From: Trichosporon coremiiforme
Lineage: Eukaryota > Basidiomycota > Tremellomycetes > Trichosporonales > Trichosporonaceae
NCBI GenBank assembly: GCA_039545355.1
Contig: BCJJ01000017.1
Span: 496,001-560,000, forward strand
DNA: 64,000 nucleotides
Direction of reading: 5' to 3'
The notes below the pieces were generated by a model that was given only the letters and a program-made list of their open reading frames with translations, was not told the DNA's origin and did no database searches. Both the position numbers and the translations under genes were made by a program. Below, piece after piece: positions 1 to 11,700 of this stretch. Each line of letters opens with the position of its first letter. The stretch's first letter is position 1.

Positions 1-319
1 ACATCTGGGCGGCGCTCGGCAGCACAGTGCACGACGACGTCAACCTTGTTGTTGGCAAAGAAGTCGTCGACAGCCTTGGCATCAGTCAGGTCGAGCTTAA
101 CGTCCGCCGACCGAGTGTATCCGAGACGGGTAACTGTCTGTTAGCTCTGGGGCTTTTGCCTTCCAGTTCTGAGGACAGCATCACAACAACATACCCTTGT
201 CGCCCTTGTCGGCGAAGTAAGTTGAAACAGCACGACCCAGCAGGCCACTAGCACCTGAACTGTCAGCTTTAGGAGACTACTTTGTTCAGCATACCAGTGA
301 CGACGACAGACTTGCTCAT
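1..319 (-). CDS. MAT2B-like NAD(P)-binding reductase, N-terminal part (runs off left edge)
   Basis: Read on the minus strand from the ATG at 319, the first exons encode a Rossmann nucleotide-binding start (MSKSVVVTG, then ASGLLGRAV, giving a GxxGxxG pattern), followed by KLDLTDAKAVDDFFANNKV and VVHCAAERRPDV. The AERRPDV segment is typical of the regulatory beta subunit of methionine adenosyltransferase and its dTDP-4-dehydrorhamnose reductase-like (RmlD) relatives. Two short introns are visible. The first follows a 25-nt first exon (295-319) and ends in CTGACAGTTCAG, splitting the glycine codon of the Rossmann motif; the second lies at about 143-187. The catalytic YxxxK region would be outside the window. 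MAT2B itself modulates S-adenosylmethionine synthesis, but many fungal homologues are uncharacterised reductases, so only the family is firm. Confidence 0.75.
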
Positions 320-494
320 GGTGAATGCGGTGGAGGAAGAACGAACCGTGGCAGCCGCAGATCTCGTCGCCGCTGGAAGAATCTAGGCACGCCCAAAGTC
401 GCGTCATGAAAAGTGGAGGTCGAACGCGAACACGTCCATCAGCAGCGGCGATCGAGCGATGCCAGCGGCATCGCACACTCTCTCACCACTAGCC

Positions 495-1407
495 ATGACC
501 TACGTTTCTGTCTTCGTGTCGTCTGCCGACACGCACTCCGAGCGTCGCTTCGACTCGGACCTCACCATCGGCCAACTCAAGGTGGGTTACCTTCCTCCTC
601 GCGACCTGCCCCGCGATCGCCGCGACGCACGGTTAACATAGCGCTCACATATCAGGACAAACTCTTCCCCATCACCGGTATCCTGCAGCAGTACCAGGTT
701 CTCAGTCTTTACCAGTCCGCCGAGTCTCAGCAGCCGCTCGCCGCTCTTAGCGATGATGACCAGACGCTCGCCGCTTACGGCGTCCAGGAGTTCAACTGCA
801 TCAAGGTGAGCTGCATCGTTCGCAATGACGCTGTAGCTAACGGTGCAGGTGGACAGCACTGACCCCAATGCCCGACCGGGAGAGTTCTCTGACCTGTCTG
901 CCGTCGACAAGTTCGAGCTCTCGCAGGAGGAGTACGAGAAGCGGAGTGGTAGGCTGTCGTTCAGTGAGCTTAACTAACGAGGCAGATACCGTTCTTGCGC
1001 ACCTGAAGGCGAACAAGCTGGGCCGCTTCGCCGATGTCCCGACTCCCATTGCCTTCAAGCCTCCTCCGGCTGAGACCGTCTCCGACGAGTTCAAGGTTGG
1101 AGCGCGTTGCGAAGTCCACAGTGATGACAACATGCCGCGAATCGGTACCGTGCGCTTCATTGGCAAGACCGAGTTTGGGAACAAGGCTGGAATCTGGATC
1201 GGTGTCGAGCTCGACGAGCCGACGGGTAAGGGCGACGGATCGTGAGTGTAGCTTTTGTTTCTTGGGACTATAAGCTGACTTTGCAGTGTGGACGGCAAGC
1301 GCTACTTCACCTGTTCGCCGAAGCACGCCGTGTTTGTGCGACCGGACAAGGTCACGATTGGTGACTTCCCGGAAGAGGACCTGATGGCCTCTGACGACGA
1401 GATCTAG
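495..1407 (+). CDS. TBCB: Tubulin-folding cofactor B (CAP-Gly protein)
   Basis: The protein starts [19 protein letters not shown], a ubiquitin-like N-terminal domain, and continues through a linker ([12 protein letters not shown]) to a CAP-Gly domain. The CAP-Gly signature is clear: [24 protein letters not shown], then [13 protein letters not shown], the equivalent of the canonical GKNDG loop. The protein ends in DDEI, matching the acidic DEI-type tail that cofactor B uses to contact cofactor E. The family binds alpha-tubulin after its release from the CCT chaperonin and acts in alpha/beta-tubulin dimer assembly and disassembly in the cytosol (Alf1 in yeast). Four short introns interrupt the gene, the last at about 1243-1286 inside the CAP-Gly loop. 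The ATG at 495 is preferred over the in-frame ATG at 459 because homologues begin at the ubiquitin fold. Confidence 0.92.
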
Positions 1408-1639
1408 AAGAATGAATTTTAATAGGACCTGCTGTTGATATCGTGATGCGTTGAGGGGCACTGATGAGCATGCTGAAGACACTGATGACGACACAGAGGA
1501 TTGACCCGCCCGTTCCAAAGGAATACACACAACACACAGATACGGGCGTCCGCTCCCACTGCACTCCCTCACCTTTCCAACTTCCACGCTTCCTCTTCCT
1601 CACTTCACTCTTGCCACTCACCAGCACCTCTTCAGCAAC

Positions 1640-2248
1640 ATGCCTGCCGTCCGCAAGACGAAGAAAAGCTGCAAGTCCACCAAGCCCTACGTCAAGAACG
1701 AGGAAGACGCCGAGGTCAAAGTCGTCGAGGACGACAAAGCCGACGTTGATAACGGCACCTACGACCGCGTCCAGATGTTCTCCGACATCATCAGGGTCAG
1801 TTGATTGGTCGCGGCTGTCATCTGACGAGCAGGGAGCCAAGCCTGACTGGCCTCAGCTCGCGAAGAAGCTCAACAAGACCGCCAACCGTGAGCTGCACGA
1901 GACTTTGGGCAGCTAACAGCAGAGTGCAAGGACACGTGGCGCAAGGTCATCCTCCCCGCTCTGCTGGACGGACGCGACTGGTCGGCGTCGGGCAGCGCAG
2001 CCTGGGACTCGACGGCCAAGATTGAGGTCCTCGTCACTGTGCTCAAGGTGAGCTAGCTCCGCCGGGTCGTAGCTAAAACGCAGGGCATCAATCCCGACTG
2101 GACCCATGTCGCCGCCGCCCAGGGCAGGACTGTGACTCGTAAGCTCTCAGCTATCTTTAACTTCAGCTCAGCTGACAGCGCAGAGGTGAAGGATGTGTGG
2201 CGCAAGGTCATGCAGCCCAGGCTGCTGAAGGGCGGGTCGATCTCGTAG
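1640..2248 (+). CDS. Small protein with two Myb/SANT-like repeats
   Basis: Five exons (1640-1795, 1833-1887, 1923-2047, 2084-2138, 2184-2248) join without a frame break into 151 residues. After a Lys-rich start (MPAVRKTKKSCKSTKPYVK) and an acidic stretch come two related units: PDWPQLAKKLNKTANQCKDTWRKV with LPALL, and PDWTHVAAAQGRTVTQVKDVWRKV with QPRLL. A W about 20 residues before Q-x-K-D-x-W-R-K-V is the Myb/SANT-like helix-turn-helix pattern, so DNA or chromatin binding is likely. Exons and repeats correspond: each repeat is cut by an intron at the same place, inside the Gln codon of the TANQ/TVTQ motif. No other domain is present and I cannot name an orthologue. Splice sites all fit the local consensus (GTGAGCT...AGCTAAC...CAG). 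Confidence 0.68.
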
Positions 2249-3916
2249 AGCCTGGTGTGAGCTTGAAATGCCTCTTCAAGCTGACTTCGCAGCATCAGTC
2301 GCTCTACAGAACACAGCATGTTGCGCTTCTATGCCCTATTGCGTGTAACCGCTGCTTATAGGTTCCTGCACCGGTCCCCTGTGTCAGTCTCTGCTGGCCA
2401 GTGAATTAAAGGTAAGCTTTGCCAGCGTTCGCGCAAGCTAATCCCAGTTGACCTGACCATGTTGTAACACCTATGCATACACATTCACACGTCGCAATCT
2501 CTACTGCCAAATCTCTGCTTTCGCTTCTGGAGCATGGCGAAGTGGCCAATTCAGGCAAGTTTACAAAGCTACACTTTGTTCGCCGACATGGGTAGGATGT
2601 TTGAAACGAGCTCCTTTACGTTGCAGGCGGAAACAGAAGAGGTAAGCCTAACAGTCTTGAAACTAGAGCTGACACCCAACGGCATGAAGTTTAGCTATTG
2701 TCTGGTGAGCGCTGAAGTCGCCCTGACTGGGATAGCAGAAAGCTGAGAGTAGCCTTCTTTGCCAAAGTCATCGCCGTGAGTGACAGTTGCCTCGATTCTT
2801 CAGATCAACCGATACGCAGGTCTCTATCACGGTGACGAGCTTACTTACGGAACCCGTAGTTGACCATCAGCCAAGGCCCAGGCCTCAACTCAGCGGGACG
2901 AAGCAAGAGTCGGTGGCTACAAGGAAGTGAACCTCAGGTTCGACAGGCCCGCTTGGCTAGCCGCAGATCATCCAGAGAGACCGCTCAAGCGCACGGATGT
3001 GGGCTAACATATTGTTTTTGGAGCTGACTGGTCAGTCATGGCAGTATGGTCGACAGTCACCGGTGACCTGACGCCAATGAGCTTATGCCTTCTGAGCGGA
3101 CATTCCTCCGTGCTGTCTCTCCAGCACATCGCGTTAGATGGTGAGCTAGCCCACTCGCGGCTGCAGCTGACTCTCCATCTCCTGTGCCTGCTGCTCCTCT
3201 CCACGAGCTGCCTTGATACTGAGCCTCCTCTTGACTTGATTTGGTACGACGCGGTCCATCCACTGCAAGACAGCCAACAAGCAGTTACTAAAGTCGCTCG
3301 TTATGTGCCACCTCGTTGCATTTGGCCACAGAAGTGAGCAGTCTTCTTCGTTTTCGGACCCAGCTTACTGCCAGAAACGTGAGACACGTTATGGGTGGTG
3401 AGCTTCATGGCACTTTCTGAAGCTGACTTCAGTTCATGGCTCAAGAACTGCAAGGGTGAGTCGTAGCTGACATCCACTTTTGGACAGCTGACCGAACAGG
3501 GACACGAGGTACAAGTGAGCTGGGAGTTGACGACTGATGTCAAGGTAGCATTATGCGTATGTTGGGTTTGATCACGGTTCGTTCAGATTTCTCGAGTGTT
3601 TCTGGAGCTGGCGGCAGACGTTTCGAGCTATGATACAAGGCTCGTGAGCTGCGCAAGTTGCTGAGTGCAGCTAACTATGCAGACACCTGCTGACGGCATC
3701 GGCAGTGCAACGGCGAAGGCGAGCTGAAGCGGTGAATGGCAATGCAGAGCGCTCCATCGGCTGGGCGAGGCGGGCGAGGTACCGAACCAGCTCATGCCAG
3801 AGGTGAGCTGATGCTCCGGAACTCTTTAGCTGACGAGGCAGATCCGGTACGATCCCAGCTGCCGCGATGACGAAATGTAAAGCTAACACCAGTCCATACA
3901 ACATTGCATCATACAA
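2249..3916 (+). other. Intron-motif-rich stretch, possible micro-exon gene or decayed gene
   Basis: No long ORF is present, yet at least ten plus-strand segments look exactly like the introns of neighbouring genes: GTRAGY donor, AGCTGAC/AGCTAAC branch and CAG acceptor within 30-50 nt. Examples lie near 2260-2294, 2411-2446, 2704-2734, 3336-3374, 3400-3433, 3456-3487, 3646-3682 and 3804-3841. The segments between them are often only 20-60 nt. A possible start is the ATG at 2534 (MAKWPIQASLQSYTLFADM), but I could not extend one convincing reading frame through the whole region. It could be one or two real genes with micro-exons, a noncoding spliced transcript, or the remains of a gene. The first of these introns lies just after the stop of the Myb-like gene and may be in its 3' UTR. 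Confidence 0.35.
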
Positions 3917-4866
3917 TCACTTCCCTGCCCACTCCTTGATAGCAGCTTGGAGCTGTTCCCCGTCTTCTCTCCTGTTGTAGAAGTGTCCCGCGCCCTCGAC
4001 CTCGACCTTTCTAACCTTGTCTCCACCGAGCGCTCTCAGCGTCGAGGCGCCCGTAAAATCGTCGCTTGTGCCGAAGACGCACGAGACAGAAGTCTGGGCA
4101 AGCGTCGCATCCAAGCCCTGCTGGAATGTCGGTCCGCCCAGGGCTGTCAGGGCTTTGAACAATGTTGGAGCAGGCGAGACGAGCATCACCCCGCTTATCG
4201 GGTGGTTTATCGGCGCGTTGAGGGCGGGGATCGTGCCGTACGAGTACCCCTGGGCGTTAGCTTCTTCGGACAACTGGCGCAGCTCGCTGTGTTACAGTTG
4301 ACAGTCATTTCTTCCGGTGGTGGTTGGGAGTAGGGTGAAGGTTGGACGTTCGGCGAGAAGACACCTCGGAGGTCCGTAAAGATCAAGCATGTGAACCACC
4401 GGCGCTGAAGACTAGACTCACCAATCGATACACCTCTTCCGCGCCGGTCAGCTCTCTCCCAGCCTCCTCGACGGCGGCGAAGTCGAGATGGTCTGATCCA
4501 GGACATGCGCCCGGCCACGGTTGGCTTCCCTGTGACTTTCCGATACCCCGCGCGTTGAATGTGAGCACGGCCGTGTCGGGTCTAACGGCGGCGGGGAGAT
4601 GTCGGGCGACGACCCTGCACGTCAGCTCCTCGCACCTCAGCGAGCTCATCTCCGAAACATCTCCAAACGCACGGGAAGTCCTGATTACCACCTAGCCGGC
4701 CCCAGGGGTGCGCGGCGGTCACGAGCTTCTTGAGCCCGAGGGCGCGGACGGCGGGCTTCAGCCCTTCTGGTGAGGAAGAGGGCGTAACGGCGGAAGGAAG
4801 GAAGAGCCGGCATTCGAGGGAGATCCCTGTTGTCGCACTCGGCAGGAGGAGGTTCAGCGCGCGCAT
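3917..4866 (-). CDS. Alpha/beta hydrolase-fold protein
   Basis: Three minus-strand exons give about 250 residues. The start MRALNLLLPSATTGISLEC leads to TAAHPWGRLGGNQDFP and VVARHLP, then AVLTFNARGIGKSQG, the HP-x-G / LGG / FNxRGxGxSxG pattern of a dienelactone-hydrolase-like alpha/beta hydrolase subgroup. The nucleophile elbow is GYSYG, the probable acid is in GTSDDFTG and the catalytic His in EGAGHFY near the C-terminus, so the triad appears complete. The first intron must use the donor after the codon pair for Phe-Pro: only that junction gives the conserved DFPVV. The second ends in CACAGCGAG, restoring RLLRQLSEEAN. The substrate is unknown. It is convergent with whatever lies at 2249-3916. 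Confidence 0.82.
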
Positions 4867-7800
4867 TGTGGATAAGGAAAGTGTACAGGAGGGAGGAAGG
4901 TGGTGTCACCCGAGCCTGTTGTTGCTGGACTGGAGGTGGGAGGTGGAGGTTCCCCGGTGGAGGTCTTCTGTCGCGTGGCGAGGTCCTTGTCGATCTCAAC
5001 CACCCAGCCGAGATTTCAAGGACACTCCCAGCACCTAGCAGGGATGGAAAAGTTGAGCTCCTGGGGCTCATGTTCACCGCCTGGCGACGAATGAGCCTCC
5101 TTGGCTTCAAACCTTGCAGTCCAAAGTGCCCTTACAGTTGCAAGGTGGTGACATTGAGGGCCCTTTGTGGTAACCTGCACCCTAGGCATGCAACTCGTAT
5201 TGACTTTCGGGGGCCTGGGCCACACGTTTTCACTGTGCTTAACCTTGCCTACGCGACCTGATAAGATACTAGAGCTTCGCAGGCGTACGCATCTGGTAAC
5301 GATATATGAGTAACGTCCTTGAGCTTTTTGCTGCGCCCTCGGTTTGCCGGAACGGGTCAGAGGACTCCGGCAGAGCGTTGCATGCCGCACACTGGTGACT
5401 GCGGTGCAGAGCGGTGATGGCGACGGCGGGGAAGATGGAAGCCGAGAACAAGAGTCGCGCGCCTCATTGCAAGGCACAGCTCCGTTCCTCTGTACCTTGC
5501 TCGCGACGCTTACGAGGCATGCTTGCCAGTCTGAACGTTACCGGACCACTTAAAATTCGCGAAAGTTCTGCACACTGTCACCCGCTACGGCGATTGCAGC
5601 GTGTCCGAGCGTCAGTAGGCCGAGCATGAAACGTAGCACAGAGGCATGAGCGGCACGCTAGCGGCGACGTCTACGTAGCTGGATCTGCTGCAAGGTCTGT
5701 CCATTCCGACGGACTTGGGGTTGTACCAGAGTGCCGGGATCCCAAAGAGGTGAGCAGCAACAACAGACGACCGCTTCGGGCTCATCGGGCTCGGTCGTTC
5801 AGGACACAGTCGAGGGCGAACGAGGGCCAGTGCGGCGGAACCGGCATCCCCCAGCGGCCCAAAGCAGCGGCAAAGGGCTTAGGGCCGGTTTACCTGTTTG
5901 TTGTTGTTTTCGCGACCCAGAAAACGTCCGTGCGATGGAATACACAGGGGAACGCAAGGGGCCCGACACAGTGTGGCTTCGATGGCTTCTCCACGCGGCA
6001 GTCTCACTTGCCCTATTCTGCCTGCTTCTTATTGTGGGCTGCATGGGCTGCCCACTGCACTTGAGAAGCTCTTCAACGGCCTAATGGCCGAGCGGGCAGA
6101 CTGCGGTATCTGGTGTATCAGCGCGAGTGTCATGCGTCCGTGCAGCAAGCCGTTGCGCAACCTTTCATAATTCTGCAGGTGCGCCGGCTTCTCCCAGTAA
6201 TATACGGTTTCGACCTGCCTCGTTTGCAGTTGTCCTGCGCCGGAGCCGGCTACAGGCAACTGGGCCACCGGCCCCCGGGCTGAACCAGCGGCGATCTGTC
6301 CGAAGCTTGGTCAAGGGCAGCTGGCCGAATTGTTAACATGAGGGGCCAGGAGGGGCCGAGAGAGCGACTAACTCGGTCGTTTGAGGCCGCTGGTACAATT
6401 CGGACCAGAAACTGGGTGTCTGGGATTCGATCACAGATTCAACGGAGTATCTCTGCTCGTCACCGTCTTTGAATAGGAGTAACTTGTGCCACCTCCACCC
6501 CTACGAGACATCTTCTGCCTCGACTGAGACGTATGCAAGCACTAATGCACCCGAAGGCTAGAGGACAACAGACTCAGAGGAGTATGCAGCCTGGGCATGC
6601 ATGCTCACAAACAACTGCGCTGGGCATAAGGCCCGCCTCAGGAGTGGTAACGGCAGACTAAACCTGTCCCTGGCAACCCCTGAACTGCCCTGGGCGTCCA
6701 GGGAAGGGGTGATGATCAGAACAAAAGTCCTAGTGCGGTCACAGTACTCTGGTCTCGTAAGCATCGCACCGACGGTCTGATGACATGGTGTGAAGATGCA
6801 GAGGAGAAAATCCACTCTGTTCCTTATGCCCAGCAACATCACCTCAGTTTGGGTCATGGCTCTCCTCAGCGCAATCGGGCATCAATCCCCCTCGTATGGG
6901 GTCGCGTCCTGTTCCTTGATTGCTGTTCCACTGAAAAATTAATGCTCATTCAAGCGCACTGCAGATCTCGCGAAACTCAAACACAACGCCAGCGCCATGG
7001 CACGCTTCTTGACACTCTTCAGTGCTCGGCGTATCACCATTGTCGCTATTCATGCCGCTCCATGTGGCTGACAGCCCATGTTTTTCGTTCGGCTGACCCC
7101 ATGTTAGCCATGTTTGGTGCGCTGGTTCCAATGCCTGACGCAAGCCTGACGTTGAATGTGATCTCAAACACGTCAATTCCATCTGCAAGGATAGACAGCA
7201 GCGGATCTGGCTTCGGACAGACGGCTCCTCGTCGCGCAGCCTCCGGGCCTGAAGAGAGGGCCAGGATAGCGACCACTCAAAACGTCAGCTCGGGAAGGTC
7301 TTATCTGGGGGGCCAAGCCCATATGATGAGGTGCAGGGGGAACAGGACTCAGGGCAAGAGTCGCTGGAGCAGTGGTGGGAGGACGGAAGGGGTGTGTCCG
7401 GTTACGTTATGGGGTTAAGTTTCCCTCGATTTCGCTCTGAACCCTCCAAGCATGCAACATGTACTCCCAACTTTTCCTTGATGTCGTCGATGTTCAGGTT
7501 CGTCAAGGGTAGAACGGGCCCATGTAAGCCCCTTCCCCAGGTTGTCCCGCGGCACAGCAGCCGTGCCAGCATGCCAGCTGCATCTCAGTCTAGGGGAGAG
7601 CCGCGGCTGGGCGTTGTGTGGACCACAGGCAACCAGCTGCCAGCTGAGAATGAATGGTCCATTTCGATGAAGGCACAGACAGTCCTCGGCATTGAGCGTA
7701 AACATTTCACGATCTCCACACCCACTCACCTCACACCCTGGCCTGGCACGGCACAGTCGCACAGTCTTGGCCCCTCTGGCACAGCTGCTCACTCAACCCC

Positions 7801-7980
7801 CACTATCTGCTCATCTGCAGACCAGACGCCCTGCGCCGCCGCCCAAGTTTCGGTGACCGCGATCCACGATCAACCGTCCACCCGCCCGTGTGTGTTAGTC
7901 TGAGCCGCACCGGTGCTGTACCCGTATCTCGCCTGCCGACATCTCATCTTGCTTCCATCTTTCATCTCACCCAGTTTCCT
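4867..7980. other. Gene-poor stretch
   Basis: No reading frame here shows the GC-rich third positions, domain motifs or consensus introns of the surrounding genes. The longest ATG-initiated plus-strand frame (6780-7418) uses A/T-ending codons freely and matches nothing I recognise. Promoter elements of the hydrolase (minus) probably lie just above 4866. Nothing else can be supported. Confidence 0.5.
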
Positions 7981-8061
7981 TGCACCACCTTCACTCGCCG
8001 CGCACGATCTCTCTGCAGCATCCGACTGAGCTGCCCGCTGGTTCCCTCAAGTCCATAAGCT

Positions 8062-8679
8062 GTAAGTCGTCTGTCCCTTCCCTCCTCTCCACCGCGCGCC
8101 ATTCAGGTTATTTCACACCCGGTCTCAACCATGGTGGCCAGGATAGCTGGTGCTGCGTGCTCAACCAGGCAATCCGTATGCCCCTCTTACAGCATGGTTG
8201 TCGTCAACAAGCGACCTTGCGTAAGCAGCCCTTTTCGTCTACGACAACTCACTGCTTGGTTGATGGCTAGTGAAGACGTGCGTAGACTAGGGTCACTCCA
8301 GTCTTCCCGGCTAGGCTGCATGGGCTGGGTCTGCACGGCTCTTGCGCCGACGCTGCTGCGCTCGGACATGGCATCAGGCAACAAGGATCAGTGCAGTATC
8401 TTGAACCCTCGATCGTGCGCCACGGCGTTGCCACTCCCACACGCCAGCCCGGCTTGTACGTCGTCGGTTGGAAGCCGCTGGTCCAAGCACTCGGCCTCCC
8501 TCCTTTTGTTATTTGTTTTTGTTTCCAGGAAGGGCCGAAAGAAGGATCAGATCACACACAACAACCGGTAACCAGTGTCGAAACCAGTGATCAATCGACT
8601 TTTGGTGTTGACTAGGCGACACGTCTGGGCTCGATCTTGGTCTCCTTAGCTTCTTCTCTCTACCTTCACACTTCACCAG
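8062..8679 (+). other. Probable 5'-UTR intron(s) of the downstream giant-protein gene
   Basis: A GTAAGT donor at 8062 lies in pyrimidine-rich, leader-like sequence, and possible acceptors occur at about 8106 (CATTCAG), 8649 (CCTTAG) and 8679 (TTCACCAG). Between them are ATG-containing short frames, including one of 146 codons at 8131 that I do not regard as coding. The final acceptor at 8679 would leave a leader of about 70 nt before the main ATG at 8750. The exact splice pattern cannot be decided by eye. Confidence 0.35.
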
Positions 8680-8729
8680 CTCGTTGCCTTCACAACCTCC
8701 TTCTTACTTCTCTGCTTTCATCACCGCTC

Positions 8730-8753
8730 ATGGCGCTGACATTGCTCTTATGA
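8730..8753 (+). promoter_or_regulatory. Upstream ORF overlapping the main start (ATGA)
   Basis: A seven-codon frame ATG GCG CTG ACA TTG CTC TTA TGA ends so that its stop (8751-8753) overlaps the main ATG (8750-8752) in the sequence ATGA. This arrangement would permit termination and re-initiation, or would restrain translation of the large protein. No ATG in the main frame exists upstream of 8750. Confidence 0.5.
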
Positions 8754-11700
8754 CTCCCCATCCGCGCCCCCCCACACCTTGCAACTACGGACAATCTTAC
8801 AAAAATGCGACCCCCATTCCTATTCCTAACATCACTGTCGCATTTCCCGACTCTGATGACGGGCCCGACTACTATGGCAACTACAACGACTTTTACTGCG
8901 CTTCGGAATTCACCTCGACCTCGGCGACCCTATCTTCTCTCACGCGTCTCGGCTCTTTTCGTCGTCTCACCAGCAGCTCGTCAAGCTTAGGACCGAAATC
9001 TGGGCAGAGGGGCCGCGCTCACAGCACCGGGGCATCGACCGGCCTTGGCGATTTTGCTGAAGCGGCCCGAGACGCTATGGTCGAGAAAAGGAGGCCGTGG
9101 GGGCGGACAGGCTCATTCCGGTCTTCCGGGGTCGACTCCAGGCGTGCGCCACCGCCGCCTGATGATGGCGAGCTCGATGACTATGTTCCATACCGCCCAC
9201 CGTATGTCTCACAGCCCGCTCCCTCCACGAGCCAGCCCATCGTAATCAAGCCGTCAGGTGCTCAAGGGATCGGCTTAGCCCCTAAGCGGACGCCTCCTAA
9301 GCACGGTCGAACTCCAATCTCGAAGAAACCTAGCTTTTTCCGCAAGCTGCTTGGCGCGGCCCGCAACGACAGGTCCAAGTTAGTGTCAGCCTCGACGCCC
9401 TCTCTCAGCTTGCATGAGAAGGTAGATCGCCCACATTACCACCAGCACCAGCACTATCATTACCAGCGACATGGACGACAACCCTCTCAGTCTTCAACGC
9501 AGTTCTACCAAGCCAACACTTTCAGTGGTAGACATTATCAAACAAGGCGCCATGACGCCCGAAACATCCCTTCTGTCGGAACGGGGTTGTCCGGCCCTTC
9601 TGTTCTGTTTTCCCCTCTCACTCGCAACAGCAGCGTCCGTCACAGTGTTCGCAATGGATCGACCGGGGGCTCAAATGTGACCAACCTGAACGTCGCGCTA
9701 CTGGGCGACTCATCAAACATGAACATCCAGCCCTCGACGAACCATCATCTTTACGCTAGCACGCCCAACTTGATCAATATGTCGGAGAAGCAGACACAAC
9801 ACTCGCAGGACTGGCGATACACAAGGGAACACCGGCGACCGGGAACTAGCATTTCCCACTCCCAAGCCCCAACCACGCCGCCCACGCGCAGGAGGTCATT
9901 GCGCCGCGGTGACTCGACCTTATCCCTGCATAGTGAAGGGTCGCGTTCTCGATTGGCAGTTAGTACCATGTGTGACGCCTTGACTTTCCCTCGACCCCGA
10001 ATGTACGCCCACGAAGTGACTCCCCCGGACTCTCCTACGGAAGACGCGGCCCTGAGCGCTCAGGCCAACGTAAACATCAACGAGTTCAAGCAGGCCATGC
10101 ACGCGACGGTGTCGCGGAATACAGAACGCGAGGACTGGGCTGCTATCACGCGGCGGCCAAGCGGCAGCAGCATGCACCGAAAGAGCTCGAGTTGGAGTCG
10201 TGGATCCGACTGCTCCCACTCGCAGCCCTCGATCATCAACGGCCCTCCCTCGTCCTTCACGACGCCCAGAAAACACAACCGCACGCCTTCTCGGGAACGA
10301 AGCCGCGATCGCAGCGAGCGCGACTACGGGGAGCGGATCTACCCCCAGCGCGCGAACTCTGTCGCGGGCTCGCTCCGGTCATTCTTCATTGGCTCTAGCA
10401 CTCACTCGGAGGAGAACCTGCTCGGCGGAGGTGGCAGGCGATCCCGTCCTAGCTCACGTATGTCTTACAGTGACACTGAACAAAGTTCGAACTTCCACTC
10501 GGGCCCGGTTCGACCCGGTTCTGCCTCTTCGGGACATAGCCTCACCATTGTTGCTAGCTCACGAGGATTGCCCAAGAGCACGAGCACGCCGTCTCTTGTG
10601 CCCCACAAGACGCCAAAGACCACTGGTCATGCCCCGCGGAGGTCGAAGAGCCACCGCCATTCGCGACGTCATTCTCGTAACGACTCGGGTCCACAGTATG
10701 TGCCACCACCTCCGGTCATCCGTCATGCTGGACCTCCCCGCGCCTTCCAGTTCCACCTGCAATCAGCTGCCAGGGCCCACACCGGGGTAGTTACCATAGG
10801 AGGAACTTCTCAGGAACGTACCACTCGACACTTCCGCCCTCCTCCAGCCCCTCCTGTTTCAGCCCGTCCAGTTGATTTCGCCCAAGCCAGATTACGACGT
10901 CCGCAATCAACTGAGCCTCCCGTCCAGCGCCGCAGTAGGCCGCGTCGCTTATCTTCTCCCGTCAACCTTGACGCTCCCCCGGTGCAGATAGTCAGCATTA
11001 AGGCTGCCCCAGATGATGAGATTGGCGTGGCAATCACGACCGATCGAGACCAGCCATTACGCTCGCCCGTTCGCAGACGTCTTGACGCTGATGACGACTC
11101 CGCCTCGGCTCATGCGCGATACTTGGCTGCGCGCCAGCAGCGTCAGAACGCTTCCGTTCCTTCGCTGCTCTCGGATGGACCCGTCACACCGACTGCTGAT
11201 CGTCAGGTCCTGCCTTCCGCGAAGCCTCAGCCCAATTCCGGACCATTCCAGTTCCAGTCTTCGACTTCGTCGGTCGTTCCTGTTTCGTCTAAAGAGCCTC
11301 GACGATCACTCGAGAGGAAGGATCGCTTCCCGTCTTCTTCTGATGTGCCACCAGTCCCCTCTCTCCAAGCCAGCTGGTACGCAGCCCACGCTCGTTCGCC
11401 GAGCACCCCGCCTCTGTCCACGCAGCTGGTGGTCAACATTCCGGCCGAGCCTGTAGCCGGCCCCTCTTCGCCCAGAAAGACAGTTGAAAGGAGCTCTGAG
11501 CAAGGATCGGTCATTTCCGAGAAGCCTGTTCACCTTCTCTCAACTCCGCCCGCCTCTTCCTCATACCCCGAGTCACCCACTGAGACTTCAGTGTTGCAGT
11601 GTCTTGATTCGCCCACGATCAGCCCCTTTGCGGACATCCATCGTGCCCCTGCATCTGCCCCGGCCAGAATTCCTCCTCGTCGCGCCCCTCCCACACACCC

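Noticed and set aside
6075..6100. TGGCCGAGCGGGCAGAC, resembling a tRNA A box
   Set aside because: No matching B box (GGTTCGANTCC) within the expected distance and no cloverleaf could be drawn.
6780..7418. 212-codon ATG frame in the first gene-poor stretch
   Set aside because: Codon third positions are not GC-rich, no intron signals or motifs, and neighbouring frames are just as open.
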